From NCBI RefSeq assembly GCF_003957255.1, contig NZ_QDIE01000019.1:1-42548 (forward strand): 42,548 bases of DNA, read 5' to 3'. The stretch comes from Actinotignum sanguinis (lineage in GTDB: Bacteria; Actinomycetota; Actinomycetes; Actinomycetales; Actinomycetaceae). Positions 1 through 9,522 of the stretch are shown piece after piece; positions within the stretch are counted from its first letter, which is position 1; every line of letters begins with the position of its first letter. The notes below the pieces were generated by a model. The model was not told the origin of the DNA. It made no database searches and saw only the letters and a list, made by a program, of their open reading frames with translations. Both the position numbers and the translations under genes were made by a program.

Positions 1-119
1 AAGTCGGGGTTAAACCAACACGTTCTGTCCATCCAAAAACTCGAGTCAAACCGAGTTCGAACCCGACTTTAGCCTGCTAGCAAGCCGAAAAGTCCGGATA
101 AAACCAACACCAAGTGTCC
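1..119. repeat. Two degenerate direct copies of a ~30-bp repeat
   Basis: Bases 1-30 and 90-119 align without gaps at 23 of 30 positions. They share AAGTC at the left, the core AAACCAACAC (12-21 and 101-110) and TGTCC at the right. Short inverted repeats connect them: AAGTCGGG at 1-8 pairs with CCCGACTT at 62-69, and GACTT at 65-69 pairs with AAGTC at 90-94. A related ACCAACAC...AAGTCCGG string occurs near the right end of the window (about 42471-42487). This could be a dispersed intergenic repeat or the worn end of a mobile element. No gene was recognised here. Confidence 0.4.
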
Positions 120-219
120 TATAGGCCGGGAATGATCCTGCGCGGCACAGTTGTGTTGTGGAATAAGCACGACGCCGCAGCGCCGGCCCGCAGCCTCGCT
201 TTTACGCAGCGCTCGGTTA

Positions 220-240
220 GCGGCGAAGCCGCGAAGCGGC
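220..240 (-). terminator. Alternative short hairpins just after the phosphate permease stop
   Basis: GCGGC-GAA-GCCGC (220-232) and GCCGC-GAA-GCGGC (228-240) are two mutually exclusive 5-bp stems directly beyond the stop codon of the minus-strand permease. No T-run follows, so this is at most a U-less, actinobacterial-style terminator. Confidence 0.35.
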
Positions 241-1251
241 CTAGATGAGAACTAACCGCAGCAGCCACGTGGCAACCGCTGCCAGGGCGCCGGCGGCCGG
301 GATGGTGAGGATCCAGGCGGTGGCAATATTTCCGGCCACGGACCAGCGCACTGCCGAGCGCCGCTTCGTGGCTCCCACACCCATGATGGCGCAGGTGATG
401 GTATGCGTTGTCGAAATGGGGGCGGCCCACACGAACGCCGTCGTATAAAGAACGCTCGCGGCCACGCTTTCCGCAACGAAACCGCGGGCCGGATCCAAAT
501 CAATAATTTTTGAGCCGAGCGTTTTCATAATACGGAAGCCGCCGGTCGCGGTCCCCAAAGAAATAGCGGCTGCCGCAGCCAGTTTCACCCAGGTGGGGAT
601 CCCGTCCTCAAGATTATGGAAGCCGCCGGCCGTGAGGGCCAGCACGATCACACCCATGGTTTTCTGGGCGTCCTGGAGGCCGTGCCCGAGGGCCACCATG
701 GCGGCGGAAACCGTTTGGGCGTAACGGAAGCGATGCATCGTGGTGTGGTAGGGAGCCTCCGTCAGTAGGCGCAGCACCACTTTCATAATGAGGTAGGCCA
801 GTAGGAAACCAACCGCGGGGGAGACAACCATCGGCACCACCACGCGGTCGAAAATAACCGTCCAGTGCACGGTGGCCAGAGAGGCGATGCCGGCGCCGGC
901 CAGCCCGCCAATAAGCGCGTGCGAAGAAGAGGAGGGCAGCCCACGCCACCAGGTAATAAGATTCCAGCCGATCGCGCCGGCCAGCCCGCCGAGTACCAGG
1001 GTCAGGCCGGTTATTTTTTCCAGCTCGGTAATATCAACGATGCCGGAGCCGATTGTTTCGGCCACTTTCGTGCCGAGCATCGCGCCGAGGAAGTTCATGA
1101 CTGCCGCCATCGCGAGGGCCACTCCGGGCGTCAATGCGCGGGTGGCTACCGAGGTGGCGATGGCATTTGCGGCGTCGTGAAAACCGTTAGTGAAGTCAAA
1201 AATGAGGCTAATGACGACGACGGTGCCCACCAAAAAGAGCAACTCGGACAA
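241..1251 (-). CDS. pit: PiT-family inorganic phosphate transporter
   Basis: This 336-residue integral membrane protein is predicted to import inorganic phosphate as a low-affinity cation-coupled symporter (PHO4/PiT family). The family signature GFHDAANAIAT lies near residues 23-33. A second conserved stretch, SSSHALIGG, is near residues 106-114, and the C-terminal duplicate half carries AAPISTTHT. The length matches the short actinobacterial PiT form. The start is TTG at 1251, preceded by AAGGAG with an 8-base gap inside the 3' end of the upstream DUF47 gene. The two genes are only 2 bp apart and surely share a transcript. DUF47-pit pairs are common, and the DUF47 protein is thought to modulate the permease. 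The family call is secure; cation and affinity are inferred from the family. Confidence 0.93.
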   Translation of the reverse strand: MSELLFLVGTVVVISLIFDFTNGFHDAANAIATSVATRALTPGVALAMAAVMNFLGAMLGTKVAETIGSGIVDITELEKITGLTLVLGGLAGAIGWNLITWWRGLPSSSSHALIGGLAGAGIASLATVHWTVIFDRVVVPMVVSPAVGFLLAYLIMKVVLRLLTEAPYHTTMHRFRYAQTVSAAMVALGHGLQDAQKTMGVIVLALTAGGFHNLEDGIPTWVKLAAAAAISLGTATGGFRIMKTLGSKIIDLDPARGFVAESVAASVLYTTAFVWAAPISTTHTITCAIMGVGATKRRSAVRWSVAGNIATAWILTIPAAGALAAVATWLLRLVLI

Positions 1252-1253
1252 AA

Positions 1254-1880
1254 TCAGGACTCCTTGAGGGCAATGCGCTCGACCACGGCGGCGAGCGTCT
1301 CGAAAGCATCGACGGTGTCCTCGAGAGTGTCCACAACCAGTTTGACACGCAGCAGTTCAATGGCGTCGGTGGCGTTTTCGAAGAGCGAGGCGAGGGTGGA
1401 ACGGTAGAGGGAATCGCCCTTGTTTTCCAGCTGGTTAATTTCCACCCAGTATTCGCGGGTATCCGGGGACGTCGGGTTGAAATGCGCGAGAATATCCGAG
1501 GAGAGGCGAGCGCAGGTCTTGAGAATATCCACCACCGTTGGCGCGCTATCGGGAAGGGTGAGGGGGCGCATAAAGGCCACGTTTTCCCCCACCTCGTCCA
1601 TGAGGTCCACGCAATTATCGATAGCGGTGGTCAGGGCATAAAGATCCTCCCTGTCGAAAGGGAGGACAAAAGACCTATTTACCACTTTGAGGAGTGCGTG
1701 ATTTGACTCATCTGCATTGTTTTCGATGGTGTGCAGCTGCTGTTGCAACTCTCCGCGCTCGTGAACCGGTGCGGTCATGAGCTGCGCGAGGCCCGCGGCG
1801 GCGATGGGAAGATGCGCTGCCTGGGCGCCAATAAGGTCGAAAACCCGCGTGGAACGCGAGAATTTAGAGAATAACCCCAC
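1254..1880 (-). CDS. DUF47 (PhoU-like) phosphate transport regulator
   Basis: This is a 208-residue, mostly helical cytoplasmic protein of the DUF47/PhoU_div family. Such proteins usually sit beside PiT permeases and are proposed to modulate phosphate uptake. The N-terminus from GLFSKF, the repeated acidic helices and the segment DLMDEVGENVAF fit the family. I place the start at GTG 1880, with GAGGAA about 6-8 bases upstream. A longer reading to 1931 adds about 17 residues without support. It is the first gene of a two-gene operon with pit. The 419-bp gap upstream (1881-2299) separates it from a divergent gene and holds a structured element at 2004-2088. Confidence 0.88.
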   Translation of the reverse strand: MGLFSKFSRSTRVFDLIGAQAAHLPIAAAGLAQLMTAPVHERGELQQQLHTIENNADESNHALLKVVNRSFVLPFDREDLYALTTAIDNCVDLMDEVGENVAFMRPLTLPDSAPTVVDILKTCARLSSDILAHFNPTSPDTREYWVEINQLENKGDSLYRSTLASLFENATDAIELLRVKLVVDTLEDTVDAFETLAAVVERIALKES

Positions 1881-2003
1881 GTGAATTCCTCGTTTCGGGG
1901 ACATGAACAATCGATGAACGACTCGTTTCAAGGATAGTTCATTACGGGGCGAAACGTGTATTGCGCGGCGGTGAGATCGGGCAAGGAGTAACTAGACAGA
2001 AAG

Positions 2004-2088
2004 GGTGCCGGACCTGAGAGCGCCTGACGGCGCGAATGCCGCTCGTAGCGGCGCTAGTTGGAGCCCGGGGCTTTCAAGGTCCGGCACC
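2004..2088. other. 85-bp cloverleaf-like inverted repeat in a divergent intergenic region
   Basis: A perfect 12-bp inverted repeat (GGTGCCGGACCT at 2004-2015, AGGTCCGGCACC at 2077-2088) encloses three further hairpins. These are GCGCC-TGAC-GGCGC (2020-2033), GCCGCT-CGT-AGCGGC (2038-2052) and AGCC-CGG-GGCT (2062-2072). Together they form a four-way-junction fold. It is not a tRNA: the outer stem is 12 bp and there is no T-loop. The rest of the 1881-2299 gap holds promoter-type sequence for the two flanking divergent genes. It also has a weaker A/T-flanked hairpin near 2128-2161 (CGCGCTT pairing with AAGCGTG). The element could be a small RNA, a leader or a mobile remnant; its strand is unknown. 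Confidence 0.5.
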
Positions 2089-2299
2089 GTGGCTTCAGAA
2101 TAACAAGAGTGCGGGCAATCGGAAACTTTTCTTCGCGCTTTCGGGCCAAGCGTGAAAAAAGCGGACTTTTGAGCTCCGACGTGGGAAAATGATACTGGCT
2201 ATGGGTTGTGCCCGGGAGGGTCCGTTAGCGCCGGGCGCCGTGGCTCTCACAGGCTTGGCGCTGTGGGCCTCATGCGGTCGGGGCGGGTACCCTGAGCTT

Positions 2300-2947
2300 A
2301 TGGTCTTTGCAATCCCTGAAAATCTCAGCCCGGAAACCTATCCGATGGCTTGGCTCGTCGATACCTGGCGCGGCGCCGGCCTTCTCGAATACGAAGGTGT
2401 GGACGCAGCCGGCTACCTGCACGAATTGCGCATCGATAATGATGACCACGGCCCCTACCTGCGTTTGCGTTCGGCAACCTGGCTTTCCCAGGAGCCGGCC
2501 GGGGCGGTGGATCGCGAGGTTCCCGGCGGGCGGATGTACGCGGCTCTCACCAAAGGTCAGCTGTGGTCCAGCTTTGAGGGCTACCTGCGTGTCTCACCGA
2601 ATAACCTCCAGGGCACGGAGGGGCGTTTCGTTCTGGAAGGAATGATCGCCACCTCCGCCGGCCACGCCATGACCTGGGCCGGTTTCATTAAGGGTCCGCA
2701 ATTCCAGATCGTCGCGGACGCCATCGCCGCCACCCCCACCGCCGCGAGCTACACCGGCGGCCAAATCATGGGCGGCTATGTGGAATCGGAGCTGTTCTAC
2801 GCCTACGACATGGCTGCCTTCGGGGCGCCGATGCGCAGCTACATGGCCGGCCGCCTCCAGCGCCTGAGCGACTGCCCGGCAGCGGGCGAACCCGCGACCG
2901 GTGGGGCGGGTGCGCCGGGCGCACCGGAGGCCCACCCCGAATCGTGA
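2300..2947 (+). CDS. Nitrobindin-like (FABP/DUF1794) beta-barrel protein, heme ligand apparently missing
   Basis: This 215-residue protein belongs to the THAP4-heme/FABP-like family of small cytosolic beta-barrels. The family hallmark TWRGAG lies at residues 22-27. The C-terminal strand region ESELFYAYDMAAFGAP followed by a GRLQR helix matches the family end. True nitrobindins have an axial heme histidine in that last helix (a HLAARL-type stretch). Here the equivalent position reads SYMAGRL, so the ligand appears replaced by Tyr, as in 'ferric nitrobindin-like' members. I chose ATG 2300 because the alignable family sequence begins there. An in-frame ATG at 2189 would add 37 residues unlike the family. 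The last ~25 residues are Gly/Ala/Pro-rich. It overlaps the next gene by GTGA, implying translational coupling. Confidence 0.8.
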   Translation: MVFAIPENLSPETYPMAWLVDTWRGAGLLEYEGVDAAGYLHELRIDNDDHGPYLRLRSATWLSQEPAGAVDREVPGGRMYAALTKGQLWSSFEGYLRVSPNNLQGTEGRFVLEGMIATSAGHAMTWAGFIKGPQFQIVADAIAATPTAASYTGGQIMGGYVESELFYAYDMAAFGAPMRSYMAGRLQRLSDCPAAGEPATGGAGAPGAPEAHPES

Positions 2948-3915
2948 TACCTAGCCCGTTGCTACGCTGGCCCGGCGCGGTTCCCGGAGATGGTGCGGCG
3001 GCCGGGGTAGCTGCTTTCTACACCAATCCCTACGTGGAACAGCGAGCGCTGGAAGCCGGGCGCGGCTTCGTGGACCTTTCGCACTGGCGGGTGGGGCGCG
3101 GCGCCGCCGGTGCTTTCCCGCGCGCCGATAACGCGCGTGAAGTGCTGGAATGCGATGCCCAGGGCCAAATTCGCGCTGCGCTGCTGCGCTGTGCGGGCGG
3201 CGCAGGCGACGTTTTCTTGAGTCCGCCTGGTGGGCTTGAGCCGGGCGGGCTCGATTCCACTATGTACCCGGCCAACTACATTGCTATAGGTACGACGACG
3301 CACGGAGCTGAGCGCCTACGCACGGCCATGCGCGGCCGGCCCGGGCTATCCGCTAGTTTCTGGGAAGACTGGTGGCCGGATAGCGATAGGGTGATCCTCC
3401 TGGTTGGCAATATTGAGGAACTCGCCCGGGTCGGGCAGGCCGCAGGTATGGCCCCGGTAGGTTTATTCGCCTGGGATGCTTATCGGGCCGCGGCGCGCCG
3501 CCCGGATCCGTTCCGGGCGGCGCGCGCTGGGGTGCGCCTGGCTGAGATATACGGGCCCGGAGTAGCAGGCGCTCGCGAATCCCGGGTAGCGGGCACCGCC
3601 CGGCTCGGGGGAGCCGCGCGGAGCCTTGCCTGCCTGTATTTGGAAGGCCCGGACGCGGCGGACCTGCCCGAACCCGGCGATCCGGTAGTCGCGGAGCGGG
3701 GCGATGGGGCAGTTATCGGCCGGGTAACCTCGGCGGTGCGGCATTGGGAAGAAGGCCCGCTTGCCCTCGCGCTGCTGAGGCAGCCAGCGGCGCTGGGCGC
3801 GGTGCTGGTAGGGGAATTCCGCTGCGGCGTCGAACCTATTTCACTACCAACTCACGTGCCCGTTGCGGTGACTATTCGTGAAAGCGGCGAAAAAAGTGTC
3901 GTAGGCCGTGACTAG
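2944..3915 (+). CDS. YgfZ/GcvT-like folate-binding protein lacking the KGCYxGQ signature
   Basis: This 323-residue protein resembles YgfZ/CAF17 proteins, tetrahydrofolate-dependent helpers of Fe-S enzyme maturation related to GcvT. The N-terminal part (FVDLSHWRVGR, then a variable barrel) and the C-terminal domain (LEGPDAADLPEPGDPVV, then AVRHWEEGPLALALL) match actinobacterial YgfZ. The diagnostic loop between them normally carries KGCYxGQE with a conserved Cys. Here it reads GPGVAGARESRV, and the preceding 'TIPHE'-like segment is shortened. The start is GTG 2944, inside the stop of the upstream gene (GTGA overlap). The fold assignment is fairly secure, but loss of the Cys motif argues for altered or lost activity. 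Confidence 0.7.
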   Translation: MIPSPLLRWPGAVPGDGAAAGVAAFYTNPYVEQRALEAGRGFVDLSHWRVGRGAAGAFPRADNAREVLECDAQGQIRAALLRCAGGAGDVFLSPPGGLEPGGLDSTMYPANYIAIGTTTHGAERLRTAMRGRPGLSASFWEDWWPDSDRVILLVGNIEELARVGQAAGMAPVGLFAWDAYRAAARRPDPFRAARAGVRLAEIYGPGVAGARESRVAGTARLGGAARSLACLYLEGPDAADLPEPGDPVVAERGDGAVIGRVTSAVRHWEEGPLALALLRQPAALGAVLVGEFRCGVEPISLPTHVPVAVTIRESGEKSVVGRD

Positions 3916-3956
3916 AATGGGTGCGAGCACCACGCTCACCACGAGGACGGAGAACC

Positions 3957-4298
3957 ATGAACCTAACAACCTTGCGGCTCGTCACAGATATCTGCAACGG
4001 GATATTTTTTGTGATACAGCTGGCGATTCTCGCGTTTATGGTGTGGGCGCTCGTGGCTTGCCTGCGCCGCCCGGATGCGGATTTTCGCTATGCCCGCAAG
4101 GATAAGAAGTTCTGGAGCGGGGTGCTGCTGGGCTGCGCTCTCGTAACGGGGATTGTGTTGTTCACTCCTATTCGGCTGCCTTTCCAGCCGTTCCTCATGC
4201 TCGGGGCGGCATACGGGGCGCTCTACTACCTGGGTCCTGAAGAACAACGGATGGGGCCGCGGCGTAGTTCACGCGGGCGCGGGAAAGGGTCCTGGTAA
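3957..4298 (+). CDS. DUF2516-type small membrane protein
   Basis: This is a 113-residue membrane protein. Segments near residues 10-35 (FFVIQLAILAFMVWALVACL) and 50-90 are hydrophobic, and the tail (RRSSRGRGKGSW) is basic. The layout resembles actinobacterial DUF2516 proteins, whose function is unknown. I use ATG 3957 because ACGGAG precedes it with suitable spacing. A GTG at 3921 is in frame but has no comparable site. It follows the YgfZ-like gene by 41 bp and may be on the same transcript. Confidence 0.65.
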   Translation: MNLTTLRLVTDICNGIFFVIQLAILAFMVWALVACLRRPDADFRYARKDKKFWSGVLLGCALVTGIVLFTPIRLPFQPFLMLGAAYGALYYLGPEEQRMGPRRSSRGRGKGSW

Positions 4299-4360
4299 AG
4301 CGGGGTAAGCGCAGGGCCTGAGCTGCGTCGTCGTACTACACGCACCACGAAGGAGGAAGA

Positions 4361-4828
4361 ATGCGAGCAGTTATTCAGCGCGTCACGCGCGCATCCGTCA
4401 CGGTGGACGGCAGCGTGATTTCGCAGATCGGCACGGGGCTGTGCGTGCTCCTGGGCGTCACCCACGGGGATGGCGCCCCGGAAGTGGAGAAAGTTGCGCG
4501 GAAAATCGCACAGCTGAAAGTGCTGCGCGCCGCGGATGGTAGCGATGATCCCAATAGTCGGCGTAGCGCGGAAGAAGCGCAGGCTCCCGTGCTGCTTGTT
4601 TCGCAATTCACCCTGTACGCGGATGTGCGCAAGGGGCGCAAGCCCTCGTGGTCCAAGGCCGCGCCCGGGGAAGTTGCCGACCCGCTCTACGAAGCGGTGG
4701 TGCGCGAATTGCGGGATACGTACGGACTGGAAGTAGCCACCGGTCAGTTTGGAGCCATGATGGATGTGGAGCTGGTCAATGACGGGCCCTTCACGCTCCT
4801 CGTTGAGGTGGAACCGGCCGGCGCCTAA
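4361..4828 (+). CDS. dtd: D-aminoacyl-tRNA deacylase
   Basis: This 155-residue homodimeric enzyme hydrolyses D-amino acids, and glycine mischarged on tRNA-Ala, from tRNA, protecting translation. The diagnostic motifs are present: SQFTLYAD at 81-88, GRKPSW at 92-97 and NDGPFT (the Gly-cisPro region) at 140-145. Length and the N-terminus MRAVIQRVTRASV are standard. The start ATG 4361 follows AAGGAGG at ideal spacing. It stands between the DUF2516 gene and clpC, with 62 and 210 bp gaps. A 'GGGCCC...AGGGCC' G/C-rich stretch after the stop may contribute to termination but is not a clear hairpin. Confidence 0.96.
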   Translation: MRAVIQRVTRASVTVDGSVISQIGTGLCVLLGVTHGDGAPEVEKVARKIAQLKVLRAADGSDDPNSRRSAEEAQAPVLLVSQFTLYADVRKGRKPSWSKAAPGEVADPLYEAVVRELRDTYGLEVATGQFGAMMDVELVNDGPFTLLVEVEPAGA

Positions 4829-4961
4829 CTCGCCGCACAACCTCGCTTTCGTGGGCCCAAGGGCCTAGGGGTAGTGAAATAAGCTCAGAAATATCATCGA
4901 GAACAGCACTTTCCGCGCTAATTCGGCTTTTTCCCTCAGCAAAATGTGAGCCACACACTCA

Positions 4962-4975
4962 TGCCACTGGCGAAC
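4962..4975 (-). promoter_or_regulatory. Possible ClgR box upstream of clpC
   Basis: The minus strand reads GTTCGC-N5-GCA, one base off the GTTCGC-N5-GCG pattern reported for the actinobacterial Clp regulator ClgR. It lies 64-77 bp before the clpC start. A clear -35/-10 pair could not be assigned. The call rests on one near-match and the known ClgR control of clpC in related bacteria. Confidence 0.35.
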
Positions 4976-5038
4976 AGGGGACGGCTCCTGGGCTGAGGGC
5001 CGTTACTCTTTTAGAAGATTGCAAGTGCAAGGAGAGTT

Positions 5039-7642
<2,604 letters not shown>

Positions 7643-7669
7643 ATTCGCTGAAGCCCGGTGTAGGGGCGC

Positions 7670-7703
7670 GAGCTTAAGGCTCCCAACAAGGAGCACCAAG
7701 CTC
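7670..7703 (+). terminator. Nested hairpin after clpC
   Basis: GAGCTT (7670-7675) pairs with AAGCTC (7698-7703). Inside it, GCTCC (7679-7683) pairs with GGAGC (7690-7694) around a CAACAA loop. It lies 28 bp past the clpC stop. There is no T-tract, so termination is plausible but not certain. Confidence 0.5.
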
Positions 7704-7745
7704 AGGTGCCGACGCTAGGGTCGCGAGCAAGGAATAACTAATACC

Positions 7746-7788
7746 CGAGAGCTCGAAGCTAACCGATAAGGTGGGCTTCGAGCTCTCG
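7746..7788. terminator. Convergent terminator hairpin overlapping the 3' end of a minus-strand gene
   Basis: CGAGAGCTCGAAGC (7746-7759) and GCTTCGAGCTCTCG (7775-7788) form a perfect 14-bp stem with a 15-base loop. The right arm encodes the last residues (RELEA) of the minus-strand gene that ends at 7759, and its stop codon abuts the left arm. Position and symmetry suggest a terminator serving clpC and the convergent gene, although T-runs are absent. Confidence 0.65.
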
Positions 7789-8751
7789 CGTTATCACCGG
7801 GGCTGTTTCGGAGCGAGTGGTGAGTAGCTGCGGCACCGTGCGGCTCTGCCCAGCAACGGTGTAGCGAACCTCCCACTCCACAACGAGCGTGGCTTTCACC
7901 TCCTCGTTAGCGCGGTGGTAGATCACTTCCGTATAGGGCTGGCGGGCTGGGATGGGCTGCGCTGAGTGACCGGGTAGCGAACCGCTGGGCGTGGTGTTCC
8001 CAGCCTTCCCCGCGGTCACGCTTCTCGCACCGGGAACCTCCCAGCTTGCCCGCACGGGAACCAGATCAATAACAACCTCCGCACCGAGCAACGTGACCGT
8101 GTGCCGCTGCGCCGGTGCGGAATAATGGAGGTGGACCGGGTAGTTGATAGCCACCCAGCCGCGCGCCGGTTCCATCCACGCCGCAGCGTTCGCTGCCGCA
8201 ATTCGGATACTCTCCGTGTGAATAATCGTTTCCAACTGCGCGGCGCTGGGCAGTGCTGCCGCTTGAGAACTAGCCGGAGGAGTGCCATGACCCAATATCC
8301 AACTGAGGATTCCGGCCGCGCCGCGCACATGGCCTGGCAGAGACGTATCCCGAACAGCGGCTACTAGTGCACCGCGAGACCACGGCAGTCCATACGCTCC
8401 GGTGGCGGGGCCGGTGCCCGAACCGGTTGCCGTAGTGGTCATGCTATCTTCCGGCCCGCCGCCGGAATATCCGCTGTCCCCGCCGTCGCTGCCGGTGGTG
8501 GCGTCTGAGCCCGATAGAGCGCCGGCGGCCCCAGCGGGTAAACGCCGGGTGTAACGAGACTGACCCTCCACGGTTACACCGCCACCATCGGTGTGAGCGG
8601 TATATACCCGCTCTTCGTTATCCTCGTATTCGCGGGCGAGGGCCGGAGCGCTTACCGTGCACGAACCAAGAAATGCCACCGTGGCTATACCGATGATGAG
8701 GGCGCGCAGGAACCAGCGCGGCCTCAAAGCGGGGTTGGTGTCACGTCTCAT
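7759..8751 (-). CDS. Exported protein of unknown function
   Basis: This 330-residue protein has a basic N-terminus, one hydrophobic segment (about residues 14-32) and then LGSC or an APALA signal-cleavage site, so it is a lipoprotein or a secreted protein. Residues ~75-115 are Gly/Ser/Thr-rich. The C-terminal half is beta-rich, with paired segments on hydrophobic strands (VIDLVPVRASWEVPG; TLVVEWEVRYTVAG). No catalytic motif was recognised. ATG 8751 has GGAGG six bases upstream; GTG 8754 directly before it is the alternative. It overlaps the upstream lipoprotein gene at GTGATGA, so the pair is translationally coupled. The role is unknown; a cell-surface function is inferred from export. Confidence 0.75.
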   Translation of the reverse strand: MRRDTNPALRPRWFLRALIIGIATVAFLGSCTVSAPALAREYEDNEERVYTAHTDGGGVTVEGQSRYTRRLPAGAAGALSGSDATTGSDGGDSGYSGGGPEDSMTTTATGSGTGPATGAYGLPWSRGALVAAVRDTSLPGHVRGAAGILSWILGHGTPPASSQAAALPSAAQLETIIHTESIRIAAANAAAWMEPARGWVAINYPVHLHYSAPAQRHTVTLLGAEVVIDLVPVRASWEVPGARSVTAGKAGNTTPSGSLPGHSAQPIPARQPYTEVIYHRANEEVKATLVVEWEVRYTVAGQSRTVPQLLTTRSETAPVITRELEAHLIG

Positions 8752-9398
8752 CACACACCTCCATCCAGAATGTCGTCGTTCATCCCTACCGCATCCACGA
8801 TCCAGTTATCACCTGAGCGGACGATCCGCATGGTCACAAAGAATTCTTCGGCACGATCTACCTTTTCGGCGCCCTTGCGGTTCACCACCGGATTGGGCGG
8901 ATGCGAGACGGAAAACTGCACGGTATAGGCGGCGATGGGATCATTCCAGCGCCCCCGCGCCTCGCTAAAACTAAATACGGTGGCTTGCCGGGGCCGGAAA
9001 TCAGTTTCTTCACGTTTCGCGATTTGGTGTTGGCACCAATCGCATTGTTCCCCGGCCAGCGGGGATAGAGGTGCGATATCGCCGGTGATCGTTGCGTAAT
9101 CGAGGAGGGTGAAAAGATGCTGCCCGGCAGCGATGGCTCCTTCCACGGAATCCTCGGCCATCTGGGCGGGTGGGGAGGGCACCGGAATCTGCACCGGCCA
9201 GGTGGGCGGAGCAGATGGAGAATCTGCGGGTGACGCAGAACTAGCCGTCTGCGAAGCAGGGCTGGGGGCTGGCATTCCGGAAACTCCACCGGGGGAGAGC
9301 CCCGGGGGAGGCGCACCTGCCCCGGCCCCGCAGCTGCTGAGAAGGAAACAAAGGACGGCAAGAATTCCGGCACGGCGCCCGGTCATGAGTACGTTCAT
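8751..9398 (-). CDS. DUF6318-like lipoprotein
   Basis: This 215-residue protein has a lipoprotein signal peptide with lipobox LLSSC near residue 23. A Pro/Ser/Ala-rich linker (about 25-78) leads to a folded domain starting EGAIAAGQHLFTLLDYATITGD. The domain resembles the actinobacterial DUF6318 family, including the CDWC pair of cysteines, an SSC/KxC-like disulfide position in relatives, and a beta-rich end (EEFFVTMRIVRSGDNWIV). DUF6318 has no known activity; the fold may be NTF2-like, which is an inference. It is the first gene of a two-gene minus-strand operon. A start at ATG 9386 is possible, and neither start has a strong ribosome site. Confidence 0.75.
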   Translation of the reverse strand: MNVLMTGRRAGILAVLCFLLSSCGAGAGAPPPGLSPGGVSGMPAPSPASQTASSASPADSPSAPPTWPVQIPVPSPPAQMAEDSVEGAIAAGQHLFTLLDYATITGDIAPLSPLAGEQCDWCQHQIAKREETDFRPRQATVFSFSEARGRWNDPIAAYTVQFSVSHPPNPVVNRKGAEKVDRAEEFFVTMRIVRSGDNWIVDAVGMNDDILDGGV

Positions 9399-9436
9399 GG
9401 CGCCACGTTAACAGCCCCGCCTCACCCACCCCGGGT

Positions 9437-9474
9437 TTATCCACAGGAAGGCCCGCATCGGTGTGTTGTCCACA
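9437..9474 (+). promoter_or_regulatory. Pair of DnaA-box-like sites
   Basis: A perfect TTATCCACA (9437-9445) and an actinobacterial-consensus TTGTCCACA (9466-9474) lie 29 bp apart in the same orientation. The intergenic region is between the DUF6318 gene start and the galM stop. Two boxes alone are too few for an origin. They could bind DnaA to control the lipoprotein operon or titrate DnaA. Confidence 0.45.
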
Positions 9475-9522
9475 GCGTGCGCCGGCTCGGCTACGCGCCA
9501 GTACACTTATGCGCCGGCGCGC

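Noticed and set aside
865-1407. Plus-strand frame of 180 residues opposite the phosphate genes
   Set aside because: It is antisense to two well-supported genes, has low-complexity Gly/Arg/Ala composition and no ribosome site.
2004-2088. tRNA gene reading of the cloverleaf-like element
   Set aside because: The outer stem is 12 bp rather than 7, no TTCRA T-loop is present, and the middle arm has a 3-base loop that cannot be an anticodon loop.
2189-2299. N-terminal extension of the nitrobindin-like protein from ATG 2189
   Set aside because: The family fold starts at about ATG 2300 and these proteins are cytosolic; the extra residues align with nothing.
9437-9474. Chromosomal origin of replication
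   Set aside because: Only two DnaA-box-like sites were seen, with no AT-rich unwinding region and no dnaA, dnaN or other origin genes nearby.
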